The notes below the pieces were generated by a model. It was given only the letters and a program-made list of their open reading frames with translations, searched no databases and had not been told where the DNA came from. Positions 50,276 to 58,020 of a stretch of DNA of 64,000 nucleotides are shown in pieces; within the stretch, counting starts at the first letter, position 1, and every line of letters begins with the position of its first letter. Location of the stretch: assembly GCA_017309015.1 (NCBI GenBank), contig JAEDAG010000001.1, positions 602,223 to 666,222 of the forward strand, in the 5' to 3' direction. Source of the DNA: Faecalicatena absiana. GTDB taxonomy: Bacteria > Bacillota > Bacilli > Lactobacillales > Lactobacillaceae. The position numbers were made by a program, and so were the translations under genes.

Positions 50276-51641
50276 GAATGCCGAAATTTCCATCCAGCAC
50301 TTAAGTTTTGAATATGACGAGCACAAGCCGCTCCTGGCCGACCTGTCCCTGACTTTCACCCCTGGCGCCTTCTCCCTCTTGATCGGACCCACGGGCTGCG
50401 GAAAGTCGACCTTATTGAAGATCATGGCCGGACTCTACCCCAAGTACGGGGGCAAGCTCACCCAAGGGCAGGTTGACCTGGGCGGGCTCAGCCAAGCCAT
50501 GATGTTCCAGGACGCTGGCGAGCAGTTTACGATGGCCACTCCTAGAGAAGAGATCATCTTCAGCCTGGAAAACCTGGGCATGAAGCAAGAGCAATATGAG
50601 ACGCGGCTCCAGCGGGCTACGGAATTTGCCCAGATCGGCCCGCTCTTGGATCAAAAGATCGCGACCATGTCTGGCGGCGAGCAGCAGCGGGTTGCTTTAG
50701 CCGTCTTAGTGGCCATGGACGTCGACCTGCTTTTGCTAGATGAGCCTTTTGCCAGCGTGGACCCCAAGGCCCGGACCTTCTTGGTGGAAAAGCTGGTCCA
50801 GCTGAAAGAGCAAGGCAAGACCATCATCCTGACCGACCACGTCTTTACGGACTACCTGGGCAAGGTCGACCAGCTCTACCGCTTTGCGGGGCAGACGGTC
50901 ACCAGGCTTTCAGCCAAAGAAAGGGACGCGGTCTTGGCTGAAGAAGCTAGGTTTCCTTTGACTTTTGCCTTGCCGCAAACCAATGCCCCAGCGGCTTTCG
51001 TTTTGAACGACGTGCTGCTGAAGACCAGCCGCCTGCTGTTAAAGCAAGACGAGCTTAAGCTCTACAAGGGCAAGGTCACCCTTTTGACGGGACCAAATGG
51101 GGTTGGCAAGACCTCCCTCTTCCGGGCCTTAACCCAGCTTTTGCCCTACTCCGGCTCCATCTGCTGGGAAGGACGGGAAGTGGCCAAGCAGCCGGCCCGG
51201 ACCTACTTTTTGCATGTAGCCCAAGTCTTCCAGAAAGCCACTGACCAGTTCATCCAGATCACGGTCAAAGACGAGCTGGCCATCAGCAAGAAGCTGCGCA
51301 AGAACGACTACTTCAGCGATGAGCGGATCAAGCAGGCCTTAGCGGACCTGGACCTGGACAGCCACTTGGACCAGGTCGTCTACTCCCTCTCCGGCGGGCA
51401 GAAGAAGAAGCTGCAGATTCTGCTGATGCTGATCTCCGGCCATGAAGTTCTGCTCATCGACGAGCCGCTCAGCGGCCTGGACCGCCAGTCCATCAAGCAG
51501 GTCGTCAAGCTCATGAAGGACAGCCAGGCCGCCATGGGACAAACTATTATCGTCATCAGTCACCAGTTCCACGGCTTGAGCGACTGGTGCGACTACCACC
51601 TGCGCCTGGACCAGCAGCGGCTCCAGTACGTCACGAATTAA
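50274..51641 (+). CDS. ECF transporter ATPase with two fused ATP-binding domains (YkoD-like)
   Basis: The 455-residue protein contains two ABC ATPase domains in tandem. The first has GPTGCGKST, MSGGEQQRVALAVL and LLLLDEPFASVD; the second has GPNGVGKTS, LSGGQKKKLQILLM and VLLIDEPLSGLD. Start assignment: the frame is open upstream through the riboswitch, but homology begins at NAEISIQHLSFEY, and TTG at 50274 has GAGGTGA five bases before it. This architecture is that of YkoD/EcfA fusions in ECF importers for thiamine precursors. The T component follows after 9 bases. No S component is encoded nearby. Confidence 0.9.
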   Translation: MNAEISIQHLSFEYDEHKPLLADLSLTFTPGAFSLLIGPTGCGKSTLLKIMAGLYPKYGGKLTQGQVDLGGLSQAMMFQDAGEQFTMATPREEIIFSLENLGMKQEQYETRLQRATEFAQIGPLLDQKIATMSGGEQQRVALAVLVAMDVDLLLLDEPFASVDPKARTFLVEKLVQLKEQGKTIILTDHVFTDYLGKVDQLYRFAGQTVTRLSAKERDAVLAEEARFPLTFALPQTNAPAAFVLNDVLLKTSRLLLKQDELKLYKGKVTLLTGPNGVGKTSLFRALTQLLPYSGSICWEGREVAKQPARTYFLHVAQVFQKATDQFIQITVKDELAISKKLRKNDYFSDERIKQALADLDLDSHLDQVVYSLSGGQKKKLQILLMLISGHEVLLIDEPLSGLDRQSIKQVVKLMKDSQAAMGQTIIVISHQFHGLSDWCDYHLRLDQQRLQYVTN

Positions 51642-51650
51642 GGAGGCATT

Positions 51651-52304
51651 ATGAATCCAAGTCTTAAAGTCCTGCTGGCCCTGATCGTCTCTTTGGAGCT
51701 TTCATTCAAGGTCAGCCTCTATACCAACCTGCTCGTCATGGCCCTGTGCCTTTGCTGGCTTTTGGTCAAAAAAATGCGGCCCAAGGCCATCTTGACCATG
51801 CTCTTTTTCGCGACCCTGGCCGCCTTCACGGTCTTCTCCTCGGCCTACCTTTTTTCCGACCGCAAGCAGCTCTGGTACGCCTTGGACATCACCACCCGGG
51901 TCTACGTCTACACCTTGACCACGGCCTGCCTGACGGTCTCCACGACGGCTGAGGAAATGGCCCGCTCGCTTGAGCAGAACCTGCACCTGCCAAGCCACTT
52001 TGCCTACGGGACCCTCGCGGCCTTGAACATCATTCCCCGCATGGCCCAGGCCGTCAAGCAGATCCGCGTGGCCGGCCTCATGCGCGGGGTCAATCTGTCC
52101 TTCTGGTCGCCGGTCCTCTACTTCAAGGCCATCCTGGTTGCCCTGAACTCCGCCGACAACCTGGCCCAGGGGATGGAGGCCCATGGCTTCCGCGAAGGCG
52201 CCAAGCGGTCCGCGATTGTGAAGATCCCCCTGACCGGCAAGGACTGGGCGCTCTTTTTCGGCGGCTTGGCCCTGCTCAACGTCTGTGCCTTCCTGCTTCC
52301 TTAA
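51651..52304 (+). CDS. ECF transporter transmembrane (T) component, YkoC-like
   Basis: The 217-residue membrane protein has five or six membrane segments and the coupling-helix motif region: AEEMARSLEQNLHLP and, near the C-terminus, AQGMEAHGFREG, which matches the Ala-Arg-Gly-type signatures of EcfT proteins. AAGGAGG lies 5 bases before the start. Together with the fused ATPase it forms the energising half of an ECF importer controlled by TPP; the substrate-binding S component must come from elsewhere or be lost. Confidence 0.88.
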   Translation: MNPSLKVLLALIVSLELSFKVSLYTNLLVMALCLCWLLVKKMRPKAILTMLFFATLAAFTVFSSAYLFSDRKQLWYALDITTRVYVYTLTTACLTVSTTAEEMARSLEQNLHLPSHFAYGTLAALNIIPRMAQAVKQIRVAGLMRGVNLSFWSPVLYFKAILVALNSADNLAQGMEAHGFREGAKRSAIVKIPLTGKDWALFFGGLALLNVCAFLLP

Positions 52305-52335
52305 CTTTTTCCAAAAAAATCTTAAAATCATGGTC

Positions 52336-52357
52336 AAAATTGACCTACATCAATTTT
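52336..52357 (+). promoter_or_regulatory. FNR/FLP-type palindrome
   Basis: AAAATTGA-N6-TCAATTTT is a perfect 8-bp inverted repeat. Its core TTGACCTACATCAA matches the FNR consensus TTGAT-N4-ATCAA with one mismatch. Its centre lies about 38 bases upstream of the expected transcription start, a class II activator position. Confidence 0.7.
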
Positions 52358-52369
52358 TTCCTGGCGAAT

Positions 52370-52378
52370 TGCTATAAA
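52370..52378 (+). promoter_or_regulatory. Extended -10 promoter of the PNPOx-like gene
   Basis: TGCTATAAA forms an extended -10 (TGC-TATAAA, hexamer 52373-52378). No -35 hexamer is obvious, consistent with activator dependence on the palindrome upstream. Confidence 0.55.
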
Positions 52379-52441
52379 ATAGTAAGCAGGTAAGAGATCA
52401 ATCAAGAAAAAATAAACTGAATTTAAGAAGGAGACGTCATT

Positions 52442-52810
52442 ATGAAGAAGTTAGACACTGCTGTTTTGACTGCTGAACAAGAAAAGTTCTTCAACGAAGC
52501 TTTGGCCTTCATCGCCACTGTTGACAAGGACGGCAACCCGCAAGTCGGCCCTAAGGGCTCATTGCGCGTAATCGACGACAAGCACCTGGCCTGGTCAGAA
52601 GTAACCTTCGCCCACGCCTTTGAAAACATCAAGGCTGGCAGCCGCGTGGCCGTAGTCGTTGCTGACGTGCCAAGCCACACCAACGTCCGGGCCGTAGGGA
52701 CCGCGACGATCCACGAAGGCGACGACTTCGCCAAGAAGCTGGCCAAGGAAACCGGCAAGCCAGAAACCGCGGCTGCCGTAGTCGTTGAAATCGAAGAGCT
52801 GTTCGCTTAA
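52442..52810 (+). CDS. Pyridoxamine 5'-phosphate oxidase-fold (FMN-binding) protein
   Basis: The 122-residue protein has the split beta-barrel pattern of small flavin-binding PNPOx-like proteins: FIATVDKDGNPQVGPKGSLRVIDDKHLAWSE and SRVAVVVADVPSHTNVRAVGTATIHEG. It is not the vitamin B6 enzyme itself, which is longer. Codon use is extremely biased, suggesting high expression. GAAGGAG lies 8 bases before the start. The FNR-type palindrome upstream suggests control by oxygen or redox state through a Crp/Fnr regulator such as the one at 16085-16738. The substrate is unknown. Confidence 0.85.
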   Translation: MKKLDTAVLTAEQEKFFNEALAFIATVDKDGNPQVGPKGSLRVIDDKHLAWSEVTFAHAFENIKAGSRVAVVVADVPSHTNVRAVGTATIHEGDDFAKKLAKETGKPETAAAVVVEIEELFA

Positions 52811-52856
52811 GCTCAGCGGCATAATATTTACTTAAATTTCTATATTCCCACACACC

Positions 52857-52886
52857 AAAAATCCATCCCGCGAGGGATGGATTTTT
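52857..52886. terminator. Bidirectional terminator
   Basis: AAAAATCCATCCC-GCGA-GGGATGGATTTTT, a perfect 13-bp stem, between the convergent genes ending at 52810 and 52900. Confidence 0.9.
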
Positions 52887-52899
52887 ATTTGCTATTTTT

Positions 52900-53325
52900 T
52901 CACCAAGCACCTTTAATGATGCCGACCGTAGCCGCGGCCAGGGCCAGGATGAACAAGGCAATTTCCGCCCACGTGGTCCAGGGCGCGGCGTTTTTCCAAG
53001 TAAAGGCATTAAAGGACAAATTGACCGCCAGCAAGCCGGCCTGGAAGATCCAGTACCAGAACAGGTCGTCTTGGCGGACCAGCAGCAGGTAGGCAAGCAG
53101 ATAGAGGCTGACGAGCAAGGCCGCGTACTTCAAGAAGCCGGCGTGATCCGCGATCCACCCGCCCAGCCACTGGCCGATTGCCGCCACGAAGATGGCCGCG
53201 ATAAAGGCGAGCCGCAGGCCGTTATGAGCCTTAGGCCCTTCTGAGACTAAGTTGAGGACCAGATCAAAAAGCGTAAAGCTGAGCAGCAGGTTGGTAACGA
53301 AACGGGCAACTTGTTTGACTGACAT
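52900..53325 (-). CDS. Small membrane protein of unknown function
   Basis: I recognise no family for this 141-residue protein. It has four hydrophobic segments (FVTNLLLSFTLFDLVLNLV; LRLAFIAAIFVAAIGQWLGG; YAALLVSLYLLAYLLLV; IALFILALAAATVGIIKG). AGGAG lies 6 bases before the start. The gene starts 17 bases after the stop of the beta-lactamase-like lipoprotein gene, so the two form one operon. Confidence 0.7.
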   Translation of the reverse strand: MSVKQVARFVTNLLLSFTLFDLVLNLVSEGPKAHNGLRLAFIAAIFVAAIGQWLGGWIADHAGFLKYAALLVSLYLLAYLLLVRQDDLFWYWIFQAGLLAVNLSFNAFTWKNAAPWTTWAEIALFILALAAATVGIIKGAW

Positions 53326-53342
53326 ATTCTCTCCTATCGCTT

Positions 53343-54341
53343 CTATTCGGCCAAGTCATAGATCTTCTGGGCAACCGCCGCGATCTGGTCATTGGACCAG
53401 CCGTTGGTGAAGATGGCCAGGACAAAGGGCTTCTTGGCGTAGACGTAGCCCACGTCGTTGTTGATGGCGCCGTTGATCCCGATCTTATGGTCAACGCGGA
53501 CCGGCAGGGTGCCGATTTTTTCCGACTTCCAGTCCGTGGCGCTCAAGTATTGGTTAACCGGACCGTTTTGCGAGTGGAGATAGGCCATCACGCGCGCGGC
53601 TTGCAGGGTCGTCATGGTCTTGCTGTAGGAAGGGATGCCCGCGATTTTGTTCAAAAAGGCATTGAAGCTGGCTTGGTCTTTATTGCAAAGGTGGTAGAGC
53701 AGCTGGTTGCTGGCGGCATTGTCTGAATGGACCATCGCGTCTTCCAGCAGGGTTTGCACGCTGTACTGCTTGCCTTCGGGATTCTGGTTCTGCAGGACCC
53801 CGGTTCCACCTTTAACCATGTGGTTGGGCGTATCGTCCGCTGCTGATGTGTAGGTCAGCTTGCTTGAATAGGACAGCTTCCCGCTTTGCACCAGGTATTG
53901 GGTGTAGGCCGCGACTGGCAATTTAGCACAAGAGGCCGCGTACATTCCCGTATTTTCGTTGACTCCGACGGACTGGCGGCGGTTGTTTGAAAGGTCGATG
54001 AATTCCACGCTGACCGCGCTGTTACCCGCGTACTTGGTCAGGTAGGCGCGGATTTTCTTGATCACCGGCTCCATCTTCACCGACTTTGAGCTGGCAGCCG
54101 CCCCTTTGCCGCGCTGCCCGGACTGGCGGCTAGTCTTTTGGGGACTGGCCGGCTTTTGACTGGTTTGCTTTTGCCGGGCGGACTGGTGACTGGACTGGCT
54201 TTTGGCCTTCTTTGATTGCTTGACTGAGCTCTCGACCGGGCTGGACGTGGCCGGGCGCGCTTTCTGGCTGCCGCAGCCAACCAGCAGCAGGGATGCGGCT
54301 AACAGACCGGTCCAGGCCAAGAGATGTTTTATATTTTTCAA
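53343..54341 (-). CDS. Class A beta-lactamase-like serine hydrolase lipoprotein
   Basis: The 332-residue protein has a lipoprotein signal (hydrophobic LLAWTGLLAASLLLVGCG, lipobox LVGC, Cys about residue 22). A Ser/Gln/Lys-rich linker follows, then a serine-hydrolase domain with SCAK (SxxK nucleophile in YAASCAKLPVAAY), SDN (VHSDNAASNQLL) and the KTG-equivalent HKIG (VDHKIGING). These are the three motifs of class A beta-lactamases and related D,D-peptidases. In lactobacilli such proteins are usually not resistance enzymes; a wall-processing or wall-sensing role is more likely. The start is TTG at 54341 with GGGAGGGG 5 bases upstream; the protein is anchored outside the cell next to the FHA/kinase cluster. 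Confidence 0.85.
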   Translation of the reverse strand: MKNIKHLLAWTGLLAASLLLVGCGSQKARPATSSPVESSVKQSKKAKSQSSHQSARQKQTSQKPASPQKTSRQSGQRGKGAAASSKSVKMEPVIKKIRAYLTKYAGNSAVSVEFIDLSNNRRQSVGVNENTGMYAASCAKLPVAAYTQYLVQSGKLSYSSKLTYTSAADDTPNHMVKGGTGVLQNQNPEGKQYSVQTLLEDAMVHSDNAASNQLLYHLCNKDQASFNAFLNKIAGIPSYSKTMTTLQAARVMAYLHSQNGPVNQYLSATDWKSEKIGTLPVRVDHKIGINGAINNDVGYVYAKKPFVLAIFTNGWSNDQIAAVAQKIYDLAE

Positions 54342-54473
54342 GAATTCCCCTCCCAATTATCACGAATAATTAACATAAATACTTTATCATGTTTTGCCAC
54401 TAAAACTAAAGATAATCGGTTAAAATGAGTATAGTTGTAATTAGTGTCAACTACCGCAAGGAGGAAATCGCAA

Positions 54474-55871
54474 ATGGATGAAACTGCAAATCTGGTAATC
54501 TTGGAGCAAAACGCTATCCGCGAGCAGTCCTTAACTGGCAAGACGGTCTGGTGGCTTGGCCGGCGGGTGCCTGGCCGCCAGGTGGACGTGGCCCTGTCTT
54601 CCCCATTAGCCAGCCGAACCCACGGTGAATTTCACCTGGAACAAGGCCAATGGTTCTACCAAGATCTGGGCAGCCTCAACGGAACTTTCCTAAACGGGGA
54701 CAAGCTCCCCGTCAAAACAGACGCCTACCTGCAAAACGGCGACATTCTGCGCGTTGATACCGGTGACTTAGAAGCTCCTGATGAAAACGGGATTCTGATC
54801 TTATTTGAAAGCCAGCCGCAAGAAAGCCAGTGGCAGGAATACGACCTGACTGGCCTATCCACGACAATTGGCCGGGAAAGAGCCTGCGATCTCGTAATCG
54901 ATCGGCCTTATGTCGCTGACCAGCAGCTGACGATCTCCCAGGTCGGCAACAGTTTCTACGCGGCTGCCGCCAATTCCGCCGGCGGCACCAAGATCAACAA
55001 CCACTACATTTCCGGTCAGGTCCCGCTGCATGAGAAGGACGTGATCACCTTCAGCAACTGCCGCCTAATCTTTACCAATGGGCGGATCTTCTATAGCCTG
55101 CCAGCCAAGCAGGAGGTCTTCACCGATAATTCCGCCGCCTATCTGGCGAACAAATTGCGGCGGCTGCAGGTCAAGATCACTGACGGCTTGGATGAAAAAG
55201 TCCGCTTTGCCGCCGAAGCCGGCGCGCTGGTCGGCCTTCTGGGCCCGTCCATTGCCAAATTGGAGCTAATCAAGGCCTTAGCCGGGCAAAACGCCAGCGC
55301 CAAGGGGGAGATTCGCTGCCAGGGAGTTGACTGCCTGCAAGATCCAAGCAAGGCAACAGACCAGCTGGCTTTCATCAGCAGCTATTCCTTGGACGAAAGT
55401 GAAGAAAACCTGCCGCTTGGCTACTATTTAAGCGAGACGGCCAAGCAGGTTCTGCCTGGGGCCAGCAGCCGGCAGCAGGCCGAGCAAACCGAGCAGATCT
55501 TGCAGCTGCTCGACTTGGAGTCAAGCAAGGAAAAACGGCTGAACGCCTGCAGCGAAAGTGAAAAGCGGCTGGTGCTCTTGGGCAAGGACCTGCTCAAGGG
55601 CAAGCTGGTTTTCATCTTGGATGAGCCAGACGCCGGCTTGAGTCCGCAGGACCGGAACTTCATGTTCAACGCCCTGCGAAAACTGGCCCACAACGGAAAT
55701 AAGACGGTCGTGGCTTCAATCAGCCAAATTCAGGATATCGACTGCTTTGACAAGGTCGTGGTGCTTAAGGAAAAGGCCTACGACGAATGGGCCGCGGTCG
55801 GGACGCCGGAGATCATCGCTGACCGGGCTGGAATCAGTACCAGCAGCTTTGACCACCTGCTTAGTTTGTGA
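54474..55871 (+). CDS. Tandem FHA-domain protein with degenerate ABC ATPase domain
   Basis: The 465-residue protein has a first FHA domain (residues 20-110) with the phosphothreonine-binding pattern SPLASRTHGEF and DLGSLNGTFLNG, and a second FHA (115-205) that has lost the binding residues (PYVADQQLTI, NSAGGTKINN). The third domain (220-465) aligns with an ABC ATPase but has a broken Walker A (LLGPSIAKLEL) and signature (CSESEKRLVLL), while Walker B FILDEPDAGLSP remains. The tail VGTPEIIADRAGISTSSFDHLLSL resembles the tails of the kinase and of the other FHA-ABC protein in this cluster. Start at 54474 has AAGGAGG 9-10 bases upstream. It may read phosphothreonines and partner the intact ABC subunit. 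Confidence 0.85.
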   Translation: MDETANLVILEQNAIREQSLTGKTVWWLGRRVPGRQVDVALSSPLASRTHGEFHLEQGQWFYQDLGSLNGTFLNGDKLPVKTDAYLQNGDILRVDTGDLEAPDENGILILFESQPQESQWQEYDLTGLSTTIGRERACDLVIDRPYVADQQLTISQVGNSFYAAAANSAGGTKINNHYISGQVPLHEKDVITFSNCRLIFTNGRIFYSLPAKQEVFTDNSAAYLANKLRRLQVKITDGLDEKVRFAAEAGALVGLLGPSIAKLELIKALAGQNASAKGEIRCQGVDCLQDPSKATDQLAFISSYSLDESEENLPLGYYLSETAKQVLPGASSRQQAEQTEQILQLLDLESSKEKRLNACSESEKRLVLLGKDLLKGKLVFILDEPDAGLSPQDRNFMFNALRKLAHNGNKTVVASISQIQDIDCFDKVVVLKEKAYDEWAAVGTPEIIADRAGISTSSFDHLLSL

Positions 55872-55898
55872 ACGCTAAATTTTAGATAAGTACACCCA

Positions 55899-55926
55899 AA
55901 GGAGCTGGCACTGCCAGCTTCTTTTT
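55899..55926 (+). terminator. Terminator of the first FHA-ABC gene
   Basis: AGCTGG-CACTG-CCAGCT hairpin followed by TCTTTTT. Confidence 0.75.
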
Positions 55927-55964
55927 CTTGGGAATCAAGAACCGTTGTGAAAAACGCAAGCACG

Positions 55965-56008
55965 AAAAAAGCGTTGGGCGACTGCTCTATCGAGCAATCA
56001 TCCAACGC
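55965..56008 (-). terminator. Terminator of the zinc-ribbon gene
   Basis: GCGTTGG pairs with CCAACGC with an inner TTGCTC/GAGCA stem, followed by six U on the minus strand, 17 bases after the stop at 56025. Confidence 0.85.
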
Positions 56009-56024
56009 GATCATGCTTGTCAAA

Positions 56025-57731
56025 CTAATTCAGCTTACCCCCGCAGTAAGGGCAGAAGGCATCCTCACCATGAACCTGCTTGCCGCAGCTAGGACAGCTG
56101 CGATCCTGTTTAGGCGCGGGCTTGTCGTCCGCGATCTTGGTGCCGCAATTCGTGCAGAACAGGTCATCCGCCTCAAGCGCCTCCCCGCAGTTCGGGCAGA
56201 CCGTTGGCGCGGCTGCAGGCGGTACGGATTCAACTGGCGCTGCCGGATTTTGATTTCCGATGGAAATCGGCTCAGAATCTTCGGCGTAAAACGGAGAGTG
56301 TCCTTCATCGGCTGCCGCTGGCTTATCGAAGTCTTCGACAGCCGCGACCGTCTCAAAGGCTGACGTTGGCGCTGGGGATGCTTCCGGTTCCGCCGGCTGG
56401 GACAAATCTGGTTCCGGAACTGCTTCAGGCACTGCAGCATCTGCCTCCGCGGCCTCTGGCGCTTCGGATTCCGCGACCGGCGCTGAGGATGACGATTCAC
56501 TCGTTGACTCGCTTGATGCCACTGGCACGGCTGTTGGAGCGGATTCTGGCAGCTTTTGGCCACAATTCATGCAGAACAAATCGCCGGCTTTGATTGGAGC
56601 ACCGCACGCCGGGCAAACCGGGGCTTCTACTGCTGGAGCTTCAGATTCAGCGACCGGTGCTGGAGATGACGACTCACTCGTTGACTCGCTTGGAGCTACT
56701 GGCACGGCTGCTGGAGCGGATTCCGGCAGCTTTTGGCCACAATTCATGCAGAACAGGTCGCCGGCTTTGATTGGAGCGCCGCACGCCGGGCAAACCGGGG
56801 CTGCTGGGGCTTCAGATTCAGCGGCCGTGGCTGGAGCGGATTCCGGCACCTTTTGGCCACAGTTCATGCAGAACAAGTCGCCGGCTTTGACTGGAGCGCC
56901 GCACGCTGGACAAACCGGGGCTGCTGGCGCTTCAGATTCAGCGACCGGCGCTGGGGATGACGATTCGCTCGTTGACTCACTCGACACTGTTTTTGCGAAA
57001 GTGGCTTCAGGCGCCGAGACAGCGGCCTCCGCGGCTGCTGGCGCTTCAGATTCAGCGACCGGCGCTGGGGATGACGATTCGCTCGTTGACTCACTTGACG
57101 CTGTTTTCGCGAAAGTGGCTTCAGGCGTTGAGACAGCGGCCTCCGCGGCTTTTGGCGCTTCAGATTCAGCGACTGGCGCTGGGGATGACGATTCGCTCGT
57201 TGACTCACTTGACGCTGTTTTCGCGAAAGTGGCTTCAGGCGTTGAGACAGCAGACTCCGCGGCTTTTGGCGCTTCGGATTCAGCGACCGGCGCCGGGGAT
57301 GATGATTCGCTCGTTGACTCACTTGACGCTGTTTTCGCGAAAGTGGCTTCAGGCGTTGAGACAGCAGACTCCGCGGCTTCGGCTACGGATTCAGCGACAG
57401 GCGCTGGAGATGACGATTCACTCGTTGACTCACTTGACGCTGCCGAATTAGCTGCTTCTGGATCAGCTGCTGGCCCATCTGCTTGCGCGACTTCTTCAAC
57501 CAGGTCCGGAATCAATGACAAGTCAAAGCCACATGTCGTGCAAAAGTTGTCGCCTCTGGCCGCAATAGTCTGGCAGTTTGGACACTCCTTTCCGACGTGA
57601 TCAACCGGAATTTTCTCCAAATTCGTCCCACAGTCAATGCAGAATTTCAGCTTGCCGGACATCAAAGCGTGACAGTTGGGACACTCTTTGGCGTTTGCCA
57701 GACCTTCCTGGCACTTCGGACATTCTTTCAT
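56025..57731 (-). CDS. Multi-zinc-ribbon protein with repetitive Ser/Thr/Glu/Ala linker
   Basis: The 568-residue protein has 15 CxxC pairs. Several at the N-terminus (ECPKC, ECPNC, FCIDCG, ECPNC, FCTTCG) are followed by about four 38-residue repeats around TFAKTASSESTSESSSPAPV. Three near-identical ribbons CPACGAPIKAGDLFCMNCGQK, an acidic Pro/Ala linker with SAFETVAAVEDFD, and two C-terminal ribbons (CPNCGEALEADDLFCTNCG; CPSCGKQ...CPYCGGKLN) complete it. No membrane segment is present, so it is cytoplasmic. Start at 57731 (GGGAGG 6 bases upstream). Dense Ser/Thr next to Glu suggests it is a phosphorylation substrate of the neighbouring kinase and a scaffold, which is inference. It is divergent from the PP2C gene. 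Confidence 0.82.
   Translation of the reverse strand: MKECPKCQEGLANAKECPNCHALMSGKLKFCIDCGTNLEKIPVDHVGKECPNCQTIAARGDNFCTTCGFDLSLIPDLVEEVAQADGPAADPEAANSAASSESTSESSSPAPVAESVAEAAESAVSTPEATFAKTASSESTSESSSPAPVAESEAPKAAESAVSTPEATFAKTASSESTSESSSPAPVAESEAPKAAEAAVSTPEATFAKTASSESTSESSSPAPVAESEAPAAAEAAVSAPEATFAKTVSSESTSESSSPAPVAESEAPAAPVCPACGAPVKAGDLFCMNCGQKVPESAPATAAESEAPAAPVCPACGAPIKAGDLFCMNCGQKLPESAPAAVPVAPSESTSESSSPAPVAESEAPAVEAPVCPACGAPIKAGDLFCMNCGQKLPESAPTAVPVASSESTSESSSSAPVAESEAPEAAEADAAVPEAVPEPDLSQPAEPEASPAPTSAFETVAAVEDFDKPAAADEGHSPFYAEDSEPISIGNQNPAAPVESVPPAAAPTVCPNCGEALEADDLFCTNCGTKIADDKPAPKQDRSCPSCGKQVHGEDAFCPYCGGKLN
56970..57440. repeat. 114-bp coding tandem repeats in the zinc-ribbon gene
   Basis: Four imperfect copies of a 114-bp unit encode the Ser/Thr-rich linker (core SSESTSESSSPAPVAESE). 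The zinc-ribbon part at 56560-56930 holds three further near-identical copies of a ribbon segment. Confidence 0.75.
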
Positions 57732-58020
57732 ACGCAACCTCCCATTTTTTACATTTAATGACTGCTTCAGTGCTCAGTATTTTCGAATTTGTATTTCATG
57801 CTGTACTTTAAGCAGAATTTGCTTGCCATTTATACTTAATTAATATGATATCACGCGGCAAACACGTATTTCTATTTTTCCTCAAAAAACGTGGCCCAGT
57901 TCGCTCTGCATTAAGATGAGAAGTTTTCTCGCCCACATCTAATAAAATGCGCTAAAATTATCTTATATTTGTATGTGTTTTCCAACTATTTTCTTATCAA
58001 AAACAAAAGAGGAAAGAAGA
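57732..58020. promoter_or_regulatory. Divergent promoter region, zinc-ribbon gene / PP2C gene
   Basis: This 289-base AT-rich gap separates divergent genes and must hold both promoters. Possible -10 elements are TATAAA on the minus strand near 57830 and TAAAAT/TTATAT near 57950-57966 on the plus strand; no convincing -35 is seen. No ORF is evident. Confidence 0.4.

Noticed and set aside
53343-54341. Beta-lactam resistance enzyme
   Set aside because: The class A motifs are present, but lipoprotein form, KIG in place of KTG and context suggest a wall-related serine hydrolase; resistance is not supported.
56569-57600. 343-codon plus-strand frame full of repeats such as TGAGDDDSLVDSL
   Set aside because: It mirrors the tandem repeats of the zinc-ribbon gene on the minus strand, which has the Shine-Dalgarno, start and CxxC pattern.
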